Source: Bacteroidales bacterium UBA1756
GTDB lineage: Bacteria > Bacteroidota > Bacteroidia > Bacteroidales > WCHB1-69
Assembly (NCBI GenBank): GCA_002314795.1
Contig: DCHI01000011.1
Location: 1-18,859 of the forward strand
Direction of reading: 5' to 3'
Length of the DNA stretch: 18,859 bases
Part shown: in pieces, positions 8,200-15,006 of the stretch
Layout: each line of letters begins with the position of its first letter
How positions within the stretch are numbered: position 1 is the first letter of the stretch
Made by a program: the position numbers and the translations under genes
The notes under the pieces: generated by a model
Seen by the model: the letters and a program-made list of their open reading frames with translations, nothing else
Databases searched by the model: none
What the model was told of the DNA's origin: nothing

Positions 8200-8785
8200 A
8201 AAGATGGACTTTGAAAAAGATTTTATGAAGGTGAAGCAAACGAACAATCCCCTGAAGGAGGGGTGTATGCTCGTTTCGGTTCCATTTTACAATGATGCCT
8301 ACTTTCACCGATCCGTCGTCCTGCTGACCGACTATCAGTCGCCGGGAACGGCCGGCGTGATAATCAATAAGAGGACCAATCTGACCATTCGGAAAACGAT
8401 GCCCGAATGGAACATTGACGGAAAGTTCTATTTTGGAGGTCCTGTCACGGTGGAGGGAGTGATTGCATTGCACAATTTTTGTGGCAGTGGGCGCTACCAT
8501 TCGTTGGGTGAGGGGCTTTACGCCGGCATTGACCCCATCTTGATTTCGTTGATAGAACAGCGTGCGATTGTCAATATGAAGTATCGTTTTTATTTGGGAT
8601 ATGCCGGCTGGGACGATGGGCAGCTGGAACGGGAAATCAAGCACAAGATGTGGGTGGTTTTGGACTACCATCCCGAACTGATTTTCGATACGACTCCATC
8701 GAAAGTGTGGGAGAAGGCGGTCCGATTGTTAGGCCCTGAATATTCCCATTGGTTGGATGTTCCGGCGGACGTTGCTGAAAATTGA
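8192..8785 (+). CDS. YqgE/AlgH family protein (UPF0301)
   Basis: The product is 197 aa, close to the usual length. Family hallmarks are present: MLVSVPFYNDAYFHRSVVLL near the N-terminus, GVIINK about 25 residues later, the F-GGPV block (YFGGPVTVEG) and a central YLGYAGWDDGQLEREI, the best conserved part of the family. The start at 8192 overlaps the methyltransferase stop by 8 bp (ATGACTGA). A second ATG at 8204 is equally plausible biologically and would remove four residues. The biochemical function is not established; AlgH was linked to alginate regulation in Pseudomonas by genetics, which says little here. It is the last gene of the + strand operon. Confidence 0.93.
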   Translation: MTEKMDFEKDFMKVKQTNNPLKEGCMLVSVPFYNDAYFHRSVVLLTDYQSPGTAGVIINKRTNLTIRKTMPEWNIDGKFYFGGPVTVEGVIALHNFCGSGRYHSLGEGLYAGIDPILISLIEQRAIVNMKYRFYLGYAGWDDGQLEREIKHKMWVVLDYHPELIFDTTPSKVWEKAVRLLGPEYSHWLDVPADVAEN

Positions 8786-8792
8786 GAAGTGC

Positions 8793-8820
8793 CGTAGGGA
8801 TACATTGTGCCGGTCCTACG
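8793..8820. terminator. Weak candidate hairpin between convergent genes
   Basis: CGTAGG (8793–8798) and CCTACG (8815–8820) pair around a 16-nt loop, midway between the ends of the YqgE gene and the convergent ATPase gene. No T-tract follows on either strand, so intrinsic termination here is doubtful. Confidence 0.25.
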
Positions 8821-8851
8821 AACTGAGGCGCAAAAGGATGAAAGTAGGAGG

Positions 8852-10144
8852 TTATGGTTTGAGGCAGCCGATAGGAACGACATAGATTCCATCGTCACGT
8901 TTGTACGCTAAATTGCCGACGGCAGTGAGAATCATCTTGAAAGAAGGCATATTCATTGTTTCAGTATCAATTGTTGATGCGAACTTGTTTAATGTTGCCG
9001 CGCCATCATCTATCAGATTCTTTCCTCCCAACTTAATTTCAATCAAACCATATTGTCCATTGCGTAAATGTATGATGGCATCACATTCAAGCCCATTGCT
9101 GTCTCGATAATGGGAGACTTCCCCGTTGAGTTCGTCAGCGTATGTCCTGAGGTCTCGGACTGCCAAAGTCTCAAACAATAGTCCCATCGTGTTGAGGTCT
9201 TTGAGCAGATCGGCTGGAGATGCGCCTAAGGCAGCTGTTGCAATGGATGGATCCACGAAATACCTTGTGTCGCTGCATCTGATGGCGGCTTTCGAACGGA
9301 GATTTGGGTTCCACGCCTCCATATCTTCAATGACAAATATCTTTTTCAACACATTGATGTAGGAAGATACTGTATCGACATCTAATGCTGCTGTATCATT
9401 TGATGACATATCGGCTTTAATACCGGCAATAGTCACTTGTGTCCCCTGATGGCGAGCAAGAGAGCGCAAGAGTCGTTTCGCACGAGCCGGACTTCGGTTA
9501 ATGCCGTCAACACGTGAAATGTCCCCTTCCGTTACAGCTTGGTAGTATGAAAATGCCGTTTCAAGGGCGTCCTCCTTTTCCAATGTTGTAGCAATAGGCC
9601 ATCCTCCTCTGCATATAAGAAAAGCGATGTCCTCAAGTGTAAGATTGGCTTCACTACAGATGGGGATTTGTGGATTGTTGAATAGATTTTGAAGACTTAC
9701 TTCTCCATTGCTTTCTCCTGATTCCCAAAGCGACATTGGCCTCATCCGTAATTTCGTAATGCGACCGGTTCCTGTATGATGGATTCTTTCTTGCTGGTCT
9801 ATGGCTGGAGGAACTGCAGAGCCAGTTAATATGAACTGACCGATGCCTTTGCTGTGGTCAACGGCAAAGCGGACAGCATCCCATACTTGAGGGATGATTT
9901 GCCACTCATCAAGCAATTTCGGCTTATCTCCTTCCAAAAGAGCGTTGATGTCCATTTCTGCAAGAATCATATTCTTGTTAAGATTGACGGGATCGGATAT
10001 GTAGTTGACACTCTTTGCCTGCTGTTCTGATGTAGTGGTTTTGCCACACCATTTGGGACCTTCGACCAAAACTGCTCCCGAGGATCTCAATTCTCTTCTG
10101 AGAATTTCGTCTGCTATACGAGATTTGTAATTAAACTCGGTCAT
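8852..10144 (-). CDS. AAA ATPase with DUF4143 (ATP-binding, PD-(D/E)xK-like C-terminus)
   Basis: The product is 430 aa, a normal length for this family. The Walker A motif is GPKWCGKTT (G29–T37) with K35, and the Walker B is KLLDEW with D79-E80. The sensor region contains FILTGSAVPPA, followed by a Pro/Met-rich strand. The DUF4143 half begins near the SYINVLKKIFVIEDMEAWNP stretch, which binds the helical bundle. The C-terminal part carries SNGLECDAIIHL and YGLIEIKLG, the pattern of a PD-(D/E)xK nuclease-like fold. The start ATG 10144 was preferred over TTG 10174, which lies within the promoter box. These ATPases are multicopy accessory genes in Bacteroidota genomes. A link to DNA or a mobile partner is often suspected, but none is proved. 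Confidence 0.9.
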   Translation of the reverse strand: MTEFNYKSRIADEILRRELRSSGAVLVEGPKWCGKTTTSEQQAKSVNYISDPVNLNKNMILAEMDINALLEGDKPKLLDEWQIIPQVWDAVRFAVDHSKGIGQFILTGSAVPPAIDQQERIHHTGTGRITKLRMRPMSLWESGESNGEVSLQNLFNNPQIPICSEANLTLEDIAFLICRGGWPIATTLEKEDALETAFSYYQAVTEGDISRVDGINRSPARAKRLLRSLARHQGTQVTIAGIKADMSSNDTAALDVDTVSSYINVLKKIFVIEDMEAWNPNLRSKAAIRCSDTRYFVDPSIATAALGASPADLLKDLNTMGLLFETLAVRDLRTYADELNGEVSHYRDSNGLECDAIIHLRNGQYGLIEIKLGGKNLIDDGAATLNKFASTIDTETMNMPSFKMILTAVGNLAYKRDDGIYVVPIGCLKP

Positions 10145-10171
10145 AATGCTAAGTTGTTGATTTATCGGCTG

Positions 10172-10179
10172 CAAAGGTA
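10172..10179 (-). promoter_or_regulatory. Bacteroidota -7 promoter box (TACCTTTG) for the DUF4143 ATPase gene
   Basis: On the - strand TACCTTTG lies 27 nt upstream of the ATG at 10144. CAAA runs on the + strand at 10195–10206 give TTTG-like -33 candidates, though the spacing is imperfect. The three 22-bp repeats lie further upstream. Confidence 0.6.
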
Positions 10180-10215
10180 CTTATTTTATTTACACAAAAA
10201 CACAAAAAAATAAAA

Positions 10216-10281
10216 TTCCGTAAATTATGGATTTTAATTCCGTAAATTGTGGATTTTAATTCCGTAAATTGTGGATTTTGA
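10216..10281. repeat. Three tandem 22-bp repeats upstream of the ATPase promoter
   Basis: Units begin TTCCGTAAATT at 10216, 10238 and 10260. Unit 1 has ATTATGG where units 2 and 3 have ATTGTGG, and unit 3 ends in TTTTGA rather than TTTTAA. A 22-bp period places all copies on one face of the helix, as for a cooperative binding site, about 35–100 bp upstream of the -7 box. Confidence 0.85.
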
Positions 10282-10338
10282 AAATGGTTGCCGCAATGCG
10301 GAAGTTAGAAAATGGAGATAGCCGTTACAACCCCATAC

Positions 10339-10370
10339 AAAAAAATCTCGCATTTCTGCGAGATTTTTTT
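10339..10370 (-). terminator. Strong intrinsic terminator behind tRNA-Arg (works in both directions)
   Basis: A perfect 14-bp stem made of AAAAAAATCTCGCA and TGCGAGATTTTTTT closes around the loop TTTC. It contains a G/C core and T-runs on both strands. It starts 2 nt past the tRNA 3' end on the - strand and would end the tRNA transcript; it also separates that transcript from the ATPase gene. Confidence 0.9.
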
Positions 10371-10371
10371 G

Positions 10372-10445
10372 TGCCCTCGGCGGGATTCAAACCCACGATC
10401 TTCAGAACCGGAATCTGACATTCTATTCAGCTGAACTACGAGGGC
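10372..10445 (-). tRNA. tRNA-Arg (anticodon CCG)
   Basis: Read on the - strand, the 74-nt sequence folds into a cloverleaf. The acceptor stem GCCCTCG pairs with CGAGGGC (7 bp). The D arm starts GTTC. The anticodon stem TCAGA/TCTGA encloses TTCCGGT, giving anticodon CCG, which reads CGG. The T arm is GTGGG-TTTGAAT-CCCGC. The discriminator is A, and CCA is not encoded (next bases CAA), so it must be added by CCA-adding enzyme. A TAATTTTG promoter box lies about 20 nt upstream and a perfect terminator immediately downstream, consistent with its own short transcription unit. Confidence 0.95.
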
Positions 10446-10466
10446 AGTCGCTTTGAAAAAAGCGCG

Positions 10467-10474
10467 CAAAATTA
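10467..10474 (-). promoter_or_regulatory. Bacteroidota -7 box (TAATTTTG) for the tRNA-Arg gene
   Basis: The - strand TAATTTTG fits TAnnTTTG and would start transcription roughly 15 nt upstream of the mature tRNA 5' end at 10445. Read-through from the membrane-protein gene, which ends only 10 bp further upstream, is also possible. Confidence 0.45.
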
Positions 10475-10484
10475 CAACTTTTTG

Positions 10485-11294
10485 CTATTCTGCCGGAGCT
10501 TCCGTCTTGACTTTTTTCTTGCTGGCTTTCGCTTTTGACAAGATAATCAGAACTGCGACGAAAAAGGCAACCGTTCCGCGCATACATTCAATCGTAAGCA
10601 TAATGGAAGCAATGATTCCAAAATAGAAAACAAGCGCGATGGCGATACCCCACAGCGGGTTCTTGCAGCGAATGCTGTCCATAATCATTTTGCCAATAAT
10701 AAAGCATAACATCACTGCCTCAAAGATAATCAGTGACCACGCGCTAACTTCGGCTGCGAGGAAGTAGCAAATGCCACAAATGACGACGCCTGCCAGTGCG
10801 AGGTAAACGCCTGCTTTCCACTCTTTCCACGGTTTGGCATCAATCAATTTCGCTTCCACCGACATTTGAGCCACCGTCTGCATAACGGCATTCAGGAGAC
10901 TGTAAATGACGAAAACGAGGGCTATGACACTGAAAATCGTCCAGAACCAACCGACATTTGCCGGATGGCAGAACCATCCGATGCACGGTCTGGCACCTAC
11001 GTATTCGTATTTCCACAACGGAACAAGGTACTCCGGTGAATCGAAACTTTGGAAACAATAGTAGAAAATGGAAACCAAAGAAACGGCCAACAAAGAGTAG
11101 AGTACCGGATAATACTGTGACTTTCCTCTTTTGCGGATTTGAAAATTGAAATAGGCCATCACTCCAACTACTATCAAGATGAAGAACAGCTGCGCCACCG
11201 GATGAATCCCGAGCGGATTATTGTGATGCCATCCAAGCAAATCAGGATAATTCGTAATCGGGGCGTTTGTACTTAAATACTCTAAAGCACTCAT
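10485..11294 (-). CDS. Uncharacterised polytopic membrane protein
   Basis: The product is 269 aa, ATG start 11294 (MSALEYL). The open frame extends upstream to a TTG at 11351 but would include the terminator-like leader, and family-like hydrophobic composition begins only after the ATG. I count about seven hydrophobic segments: near residues 32–51, 60–80, 111–134, then four more in the C-terminal half. The C-terminus has a Lys-rich tail (KAKASKKKVK), consistent with a cytoplasmic end. The loop between the second and third segment contains CIGWFCHPANVGWFW, two Cys near a His, which could be a disulfide or metal site. I do not recognise a family and give no function. Confidence 0.75.
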   Translation of the reverse strand: MSALEYLSTNAPITNYPDLLGWHHNNPLGIHPVAQLFFILIVVGVMAYFNFQIRKRGKSQYYPVLYSLLAVSLVSIFYYCFQSFDSPEYLVPLWKYEYVGARPCIGWFCHPANVGWFWTIFSVIALVFVIYSLLNAVMQTVAQMSVEAKLIDAKPWKEWKAGVYLALAGVVICGICYFLAAEVSAWSLIIFEAVMLCFIIGKMIMDSIRCKNPLWGIAIALVFYFGIIASIMLTIECMRGTVAFFVAVLIILSKAKASKKKVKTEAPAE

Positions 11295-11311
11295 AATTAG
11301 ATGTGAATTAT

Positions 11312-11358
11312 AAAAAAAAGACCTCTTTTGAGAAAAAAAACTTATTCGCAAAAGAGGT
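11312..11358 (-). terminator. Intrinsic terminator of the ABC–MauE–anti-sigma-like operon
   Basis: Arms ACCTCTTTTG (- strand 11358–11349) and CAAAAGAGGT (11330–11321) are perfect 10-bp complements around an 18-nt loop. They are followed on the - strand by C and eight T residues (11319–11312), which is the layout of an intrinsic terminator. It lies about 60 bp past the end of the anti-sigma-like gene and about 20 bp before the ATG of the membrane-protein gene. Confidence 0.7.
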
Positions 11359-11359
11359 G

Positions 11360-11367
11360 CAAAAGTA
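11360..11367 (-). promoter_or_regulatory. Bacteroidota -7 box (TACTTTTG) for the membrane-protein gene
   Basis: TACTTTTG on the - strand fits TAnnTTTG, followed by C. Transcription would start near 11355–11353, inside the first arm of the terminator hairpin, giving a leader of roughly 60 nt to the ATG at 11294. Confidence 0.55.
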
Positions 11368-11417
11368 ACAATTTTTTGAACACGGAAAACACTCCGTTAT
11401 TTTTTCTTTAAATCTCC

Positions 11418-12038
11418 CTACGAATCCAACATTTCGGAAATAAAATCGTCATCAGAAAAATACTCCAAGATTTCGTAGTCCATCACGTCCAGGTGAGTAT
11501 ATTCGTAATTATCTATGAACTCGTCTGCCGAATTGACGCCATCTTGGTCCTTTTTTGAAACTTTTGGACTTTTGTGAACAGGTGTTGAGACGGTGGTTTC
11601 AACGGAAATGGTATTTTCAGTATTTTTTGCAAGTAGAACCTCGTTTTGAGAATTGTCCGAAAGGGGAGTTTCTACTTTTGCTGTCACCTTTCCCCTATTG
11701 TCAACAGGATTCTCCGTTTTTGGAGAGAAGAATGTGGCAGAGCCAATACTCACGACAAGTGCTATGGAGGCAGCAACAGAGGTGACGGTTATCCATCTTT
11801 TCCGTAAAACAATTCGGTGACTTTCTTCCTGCCTGACTCTTTCCATAATTGTGTTGGGCAACTGGTCAAAATAGCCATCGGGCACAGAACCGGATTGCCC
11901 CGTTGCGTAGGAATCAAGAATTTCTTCAACTTTCTCTTCCTTCGCAACGCGGTCCATTATCTTGTCGGAAAGTGTGTCGAAATATCCGTCTGGAACGGAC
12001 GCTTCACTTTTCTTTATCTGGTTAAGAATGTCTTTCAT
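11418..12038 (-). CDS. Anti-sigma-factor-like single-pass membrane protein
   Basis: The product is 206 aa, ATG 12038 rather than the TTG at 12047. The cytoplasmic part holds two copies of a short motif, VPDGYFD.L...IM.RV, at residues 15–31 and 52–68, spaced 37 residues apart. A single TM segment follows at about 83–103, preceded by RKRW (positive-inside, N-in). The remaining ~100 residues are extracytoplasmic, polar and acidic, ending in Asp/Glu-rich sequence. In Bacteroidota, proteins with this VP.GYF..L motif and one TM usually sit beside an ECF sigma factor and act as its membrane-bound anti-sigma. No sigma factor is in this operon, so the assignment rests on motif alone. It is probably transcribed with the two upstream genes. 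Confidence 0.65.
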   Translation of the reverse strand: MKDILNQIKKSEASVPDGYFDTLSDKIMDRVAKEEKVEEILDSYATGQSGSVPDGYFDQLPNTIMERVRQEESHRIVLRKRWITVTSVAASIALVVSIGSATFFSPKTENPVDNRGKVTAKVETPLSDNSQNEVLLAKNTENTISVETTVSTPVHKSPKVSKKDQDGVNSADEFIDNYEYTHLDVMDYEILEYFSDDDFISEMLDS

Positions 12039-12113
12039 TTTTTGCAAAAAAACGGGGGTAAGACGTGAACGTTGGAAGAAAGTTTAATTCGCTGAAAAAA
12101 AATAATGTTTCGT

Positions 12114-13172
12114 TTATTCTGTGAGGAATTTTACAATGTCGGGTTCACTTACACCGCGGTAGTTGAAAGCACCAACAATTTTGCCATCTACTACGTATGC
12201 GAAGGTGGGGAAATTGCCATACACCATATCAATTGCCAAGTAGGGAGAAATCATACGGTATTCGTATTCCCACGTTTTTGTCACCCGCATAAAATGCGAA
12301 AGCGATTCGTCGGTTCCCCACACTAAAAACTTGATTTTCCCTTTGTCAAGATGATTCCGTTCAGAGATGTTGTTGACCAAATCGCAACTTTGCCGGCAAT
12401 ACTTGCATCCGGACGAAATAATCGCAATGACGTATTTGCCTTTGTCAATGTCTAACCGAGTGGTGTCATTCTTGAAAACGACGGTATCTTTTTCTTTAAT
12501 ATATTGTACGTCATTGATTTTCAAATAGAAAGAAGAATCGGCGTAGGCCTTGTCAAAAATAGTGGTGTTGACGAGATTGTTTTCTGAAAAAATGGCGCTA
12601 TAAACGGCATTGGGCGGAAAAAGGATAAACAGCACAACGAGGCAAGTTCCGCCTGTTAATCCTGCAAACCACTTTTGAAAACGCGGCGTGTAATCTTTTT
12701 CCTTGATCTCTTTGATGAACTTGCGTTTTCCTTCGTCATCTTTCTCCCATCGCAAAGAGAGTCTTTTCGGCGTTTGCTTGTAGGCAAAGCCCAACAACAG
12801 AAGAATTCCAATATTCTTGTAAATGGAATGGAGTGGCTCAATCGGAATTAAATCGCCGAAGCAGTGACAGTTGGCATCATTTCGAAAAAGTACGACGTAA
12901 ACAAGAAAGAAGGTGAATCCTACAGTCATTAAAGTAGCCAACCACCAAGCCCAGCGGTACTGTACTTTGAGCACGAGGGCGCATCCGATGATGAATTCCG
13001 CCGCAATGAGGCAGCGGGCTCCGATAGCGGCCAACGTGAAACTGCACAATTGGAAACTGTAAATGTAAACCTCAAAAGTGTCAATGGAAATCAGTTTCAG
13101 GACGGCTGATAAGATGAATAGTGCGCCCAAAAATATGCGGACAATGCTTCTTGATGTATTGAGTAGCTTCAT
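12114..13172 (-). CDS. MauE/DoxX-like membrane domain fused to a thioredoxin-like domain (BT_3928 type)
   Basis: The product is 352 aa. The N-terminal half has about four TM segments, beginning MKLLNTSRSIVRIFLGALFILSAV, and carries NCHCFGDL with C102 and C104, the pattern of the MauE/DoxX group. A charged cytoplasmic or loop segment (RWEKDDEGKRKF) and a fifth TM (around FAGLTGGTCLVVLFILF) precede a periplasmic domain. That domain has GCKYCRQSC, where C256-x-x-C259 is a thioredoxin-type redox centre, and a later cis-Pro-like NFPTFAYV. I infer a redox or oxidative-folding role in the envelope, with electrons passing between the membrane and periplasmic Cys pairs. Its ATG overlaps the ABC gene stop by 4 bp (ATGA), so translation is coupled. 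Confidence 0.85.
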   Translation of the reverse strand: MKLLNTSRSIVRIFLGALFILSAVLKLISIDTFEVYIYSFQLCSFTLAAIGARCLIAAEFIIGCALVLKVQYRWAWWLATLMTVGFTFFLVYVVLFRNDANCHCFGDLIPIEPLHSIYKNIGILLLLGFAYKQTPKRLSLRWEKDDEGKRKFIKEIKEKDYTPRFQKWFAGLTGGTCLVVLFILFPPNAVYSAIFSENNLVNTTIFDKAYADSSFYLKINDVQYIKEKDTVVFKNDTTRLDIDKGKYVIAIISSGCKYCRQSCDLVNNISERNHLDKGKIKFLVWGTDESLSHFMRVTKTWEYEYRMISPYLAIDMVYGNFPTFAYVVDGKIVGAFNYRGVSEPDIVKFLTE

Positions 13173-14896
13173 TTTATGGTAGGTATGGAATGGATAAGTT
13201 GTCTTGTGTATTCGGTTTGCGGATTTTCGTAAATGCTGTCGGCTTCGCCCATTTCAACAATTTCACCCCGTTGCATCACGGCCATTCGGTCGCTCATATA
13301 TTTTACTACGGAAAGATCGTGTGAAATGAAAATGTAGGTGAAATGGAACTCCTCTTTGAGTTCATTGAGCAAATTGAGAACCTGCGCCTGCACCGACACG
13401 TCCAGTGCGGAAACGGATTCGTCGCAAATGATGAACCGCGGGTTGACGGCGATGGCGCGGGCAATGGAAATGCGTTGCCGTTGGCCTCCGGAAAATTCGT
13501 GAGGGTAACGGTAGAAGTGGCTTTCGTTCAATCCGACCCGTTTCAAAATTTCTATGGCGCGGTCGCGTCTTTCCGCATTGTTAGCCAACAAATGGTGAAA
13601 TTGCATTGGCTCCATAAGTGCATCACCGACGGTTAACCGCTGATTCAGAGAGGAATAAGGGTCTTGTAAAATAATTTGCAGCTCTTTTCTCAAAGGACGT
13701 AATGCTCGTTGCGAAAGATGGGTGATGTCGCGTCCTTCGTACGTGATGGTGCCTTCATCCGGTTCAATCAGACGGAGAAGCGTCCGTCCTAAGGTGGTTT
13801 TCCCGCAACCGGATTCTCCGACCAAACCTAAAGTTTCCCCTTCGTAAATGTCTAAGTTGATGTTTTTTAGAGCGTAGACGTAATCGCGGCGGGCGAAAAG
13901 GTGCTCCTTCCGCAAAGGGTAGCGTTTGCTGAGGTTTTCGATTCGAATGAGCGGCGTTTGCCCGTAAAGCTGCTGATGTTTGGCTGTCCGTTCCTCTTGG
14001 GTAATGGCTTCGTACGAGAGAAGTGGATTGGCTTCGCCGCGTTCGTGCGCCTCAATGAAACTGCTGACCGTGGGAAGTCGCCGCAACCGTGTCGTCATCG
14101 AGGGACGGCAAGCCAAAAGTCCTTGTGTATAGGGATGTTTCGGATTTTCAAACAGCTCTTTTACTTCCCCTTGTTCCACGATGTCGCCTTTGTAGAGGAC
14201 AATGATGCGGTCTGCTATCTGTGCCACTACGCCCAAATCGTGAGTGATGAAAATCACACTCATCTGGTACTTTTTCTGTAGCCGTTTGATGAGTTCCAAA
14301 ATCCCTTTTTGTACGGTTACGTCCAAGGCCGTAGTCGGTTCGTCGGCAATGAGCACGTCGGGGTTGCAACTCATTGCCATCGCAATCATAACGCGCTGTT
14401 TCTGCCCTCCGGAAAGTTCGTGCGGGTAGGAACGGAAGATTTTTTCAGGACGGGGAAGCATCACCTCGTTGAAAAGTTCGATGACCCGTTCCTGTGCCTC
14501 TTTTTTGGTGAGCGATGTGTGAAGAAGAAGCGCCTCCATAATCTGGTCGCCGCACCGAAGCACGGGATTCAAAGAGGTCATCGGCTCCTGGAAAATCATA
14601 GCGATTTTGGCTCCGCGGATTTTCCGCAGTTCCTTTTCCGAAAGCGTCGCAATGTTGATGGGCTCGCCGTCTTCTTTTTCCGTTAGCAGAATGCTGCCGT
14701 TGGTGACACGCGAAATTTTGGAATCAATGAGGCGCATCAGCGACAACGCCGTCACCGACTTGCCAGAGCCGGATTCTCCGACGACACCGATGGTGGTTCC
14801 TTTGGGCAGATTGAACGAGACGTGGTGGAGGATTTTTTTCCACTCGTCATCATTTTTTAGTTCTAATGAAAAATCGTTAACGCTTATTACATCCAT
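13169..14896 (-). CDS. Double-ATPase ABC transporter ATP-binding protein, peptide/nickel (Dpp/Opp) type
   Basis: The product is 575 aa, ATG 14896 rather than the TTG at 14908. It contains two complete nucleotide-binding domains fused, like YejF or GsiA. Domain 1: Walker A GESGSGKS (G40–S47), signature LSGGQKQR, Walker B VLIADEPT. Domain 2: Walker A GESGCGKT with K366, signature FSGGQRQR, Walker B FIICDESVS. Each domain ends with the oligopeptide-type C-terminal region (PHPYTQGLL in domain 1, PQTEYTRQLI in domain 2). Walker B Glu, Q-loop and H-loop (ITHD, ISHD) residues are present in both. Peptide or oligopeptide import is the usual role; permease and binding-protein genes are not adjacent and must lie elsewhere. 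Heads the three-gene operon. Confidence 0.93.
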   Translation of the reverse strand: MDVISVNDFSLELKNDDEWKKILHHVSFNLPKGTTIGVVGESGSGKSVTALSLMRLIDSKISRVTNGSILLTEKEDGEPINIATLSEKELRKIRGAKIAMIFQEPMTSLNPVLRCGDQIMEALLLHTSLTKKEAQERVIELFNEVMLPRPEKIFRSYPHELSGGQKQRVMIAMAMSCNPDVLIADEPTTALDVTVQKGILELIKRLQKKYQMSVIFITHDLGVVAQIADRIIVLYKGDIVEQGEVKELFENPKHPYTQGLLACRPSMTTRLRRLPTVSSFIEAHERGEANPLLSYEAITQEERTAKHQQLYGQTPLIRIENLSKRYPLRKEHLFARRDYVYALKNINLDIYEGETLGLVGESGCGKTTLGRTLLRLIEPDEGTITYEGRDITHLSQRALRPLRKELQIILQDPYSSLNQRLTVGDALMEPMQFHHLLANNAERRDRAIEILKRVGLNESHFYRYPHEFSGGQRQRISIARAIAVNPRFIICDESVSALDVSVQAQVLNLLNELKEEFHFTYIFISHDLSVVKYMSDRMAVMQRGEIVEMGEADSIYENPQTEYTRQLIHSIPTIK

Positions 14897-14913
14897 TGTT
14901 CCAAACAAGGCGG

Positions 14914-14921
14914 CAAAGGTA
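14914..14921 (-). promoter_or_regulatory. Bacteroidota -7 box (TACCTTTG) for the ABC operon
   Basis: The - strand TACCTTTG lies 17 nt upstream of the ATG at 14896, so the leader is very short. No clear TTTG is at -33; that position falls in the 9-bp repeat array. Confidence 0.6.
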
Positions 14922-14929
14922 CGAATTTA

Positions 14930-15001
14930 GTTTATAAGGTTTGTAAAGTTTATAAAGTTCATAAAGTTTATAAAGTTCATAAAGTTTTTAAAGTTTATGA
15001 A
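14930..15001. repeat. Eight tandem 9-bp repeats (GTTTATAAA-like)
   Basis: Eight successive 9-mers fill exactly 72 bp: GTTTATAAG, GTTTGTAAA, GTTTATAAA, GTTCATAAA, GTTTATAAA, GTTCATAAA, GTTTTTAAA, GTTTATGAA. The outer copies are degenerate and the inner four alternate T/C at base 4. The array starts 8 bp beyond the -7 box of the ABC operon and ends 5 bp from the stop codon of the YraN gene. Confidence 0.92.
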
Positions 15002-15006
15002 GTGGG

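Noticed and set aside
10216..10281. CRISPR array or replication origin
   Set aside because: Only three contiguous 22-bp units with no spacers; no replication gene is adjacent. Upstream regulatory repeats are the simpler reading.
10485..11351. Upstream TTG at 11351 as start of the membrane protein
   Set aside because: It would place a terminator hairpin and U-tract inside the coding sequence, and the promoter start site would be nearly coincident with it. The ATG at 11294 fits better.
11382..11397. Short hairpin ACGGA/TCCGT as operon terminator
   Set aside because: The 5-bp stem is weak, and its T-run favours the + strand, where no gene ends. The 10-bp stem with T8 just downstream is far better.
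14930..15001. CRISPR array
   Set aside because: The 9-bp units are contiguous with no spacers, and no cas genes are nearby.
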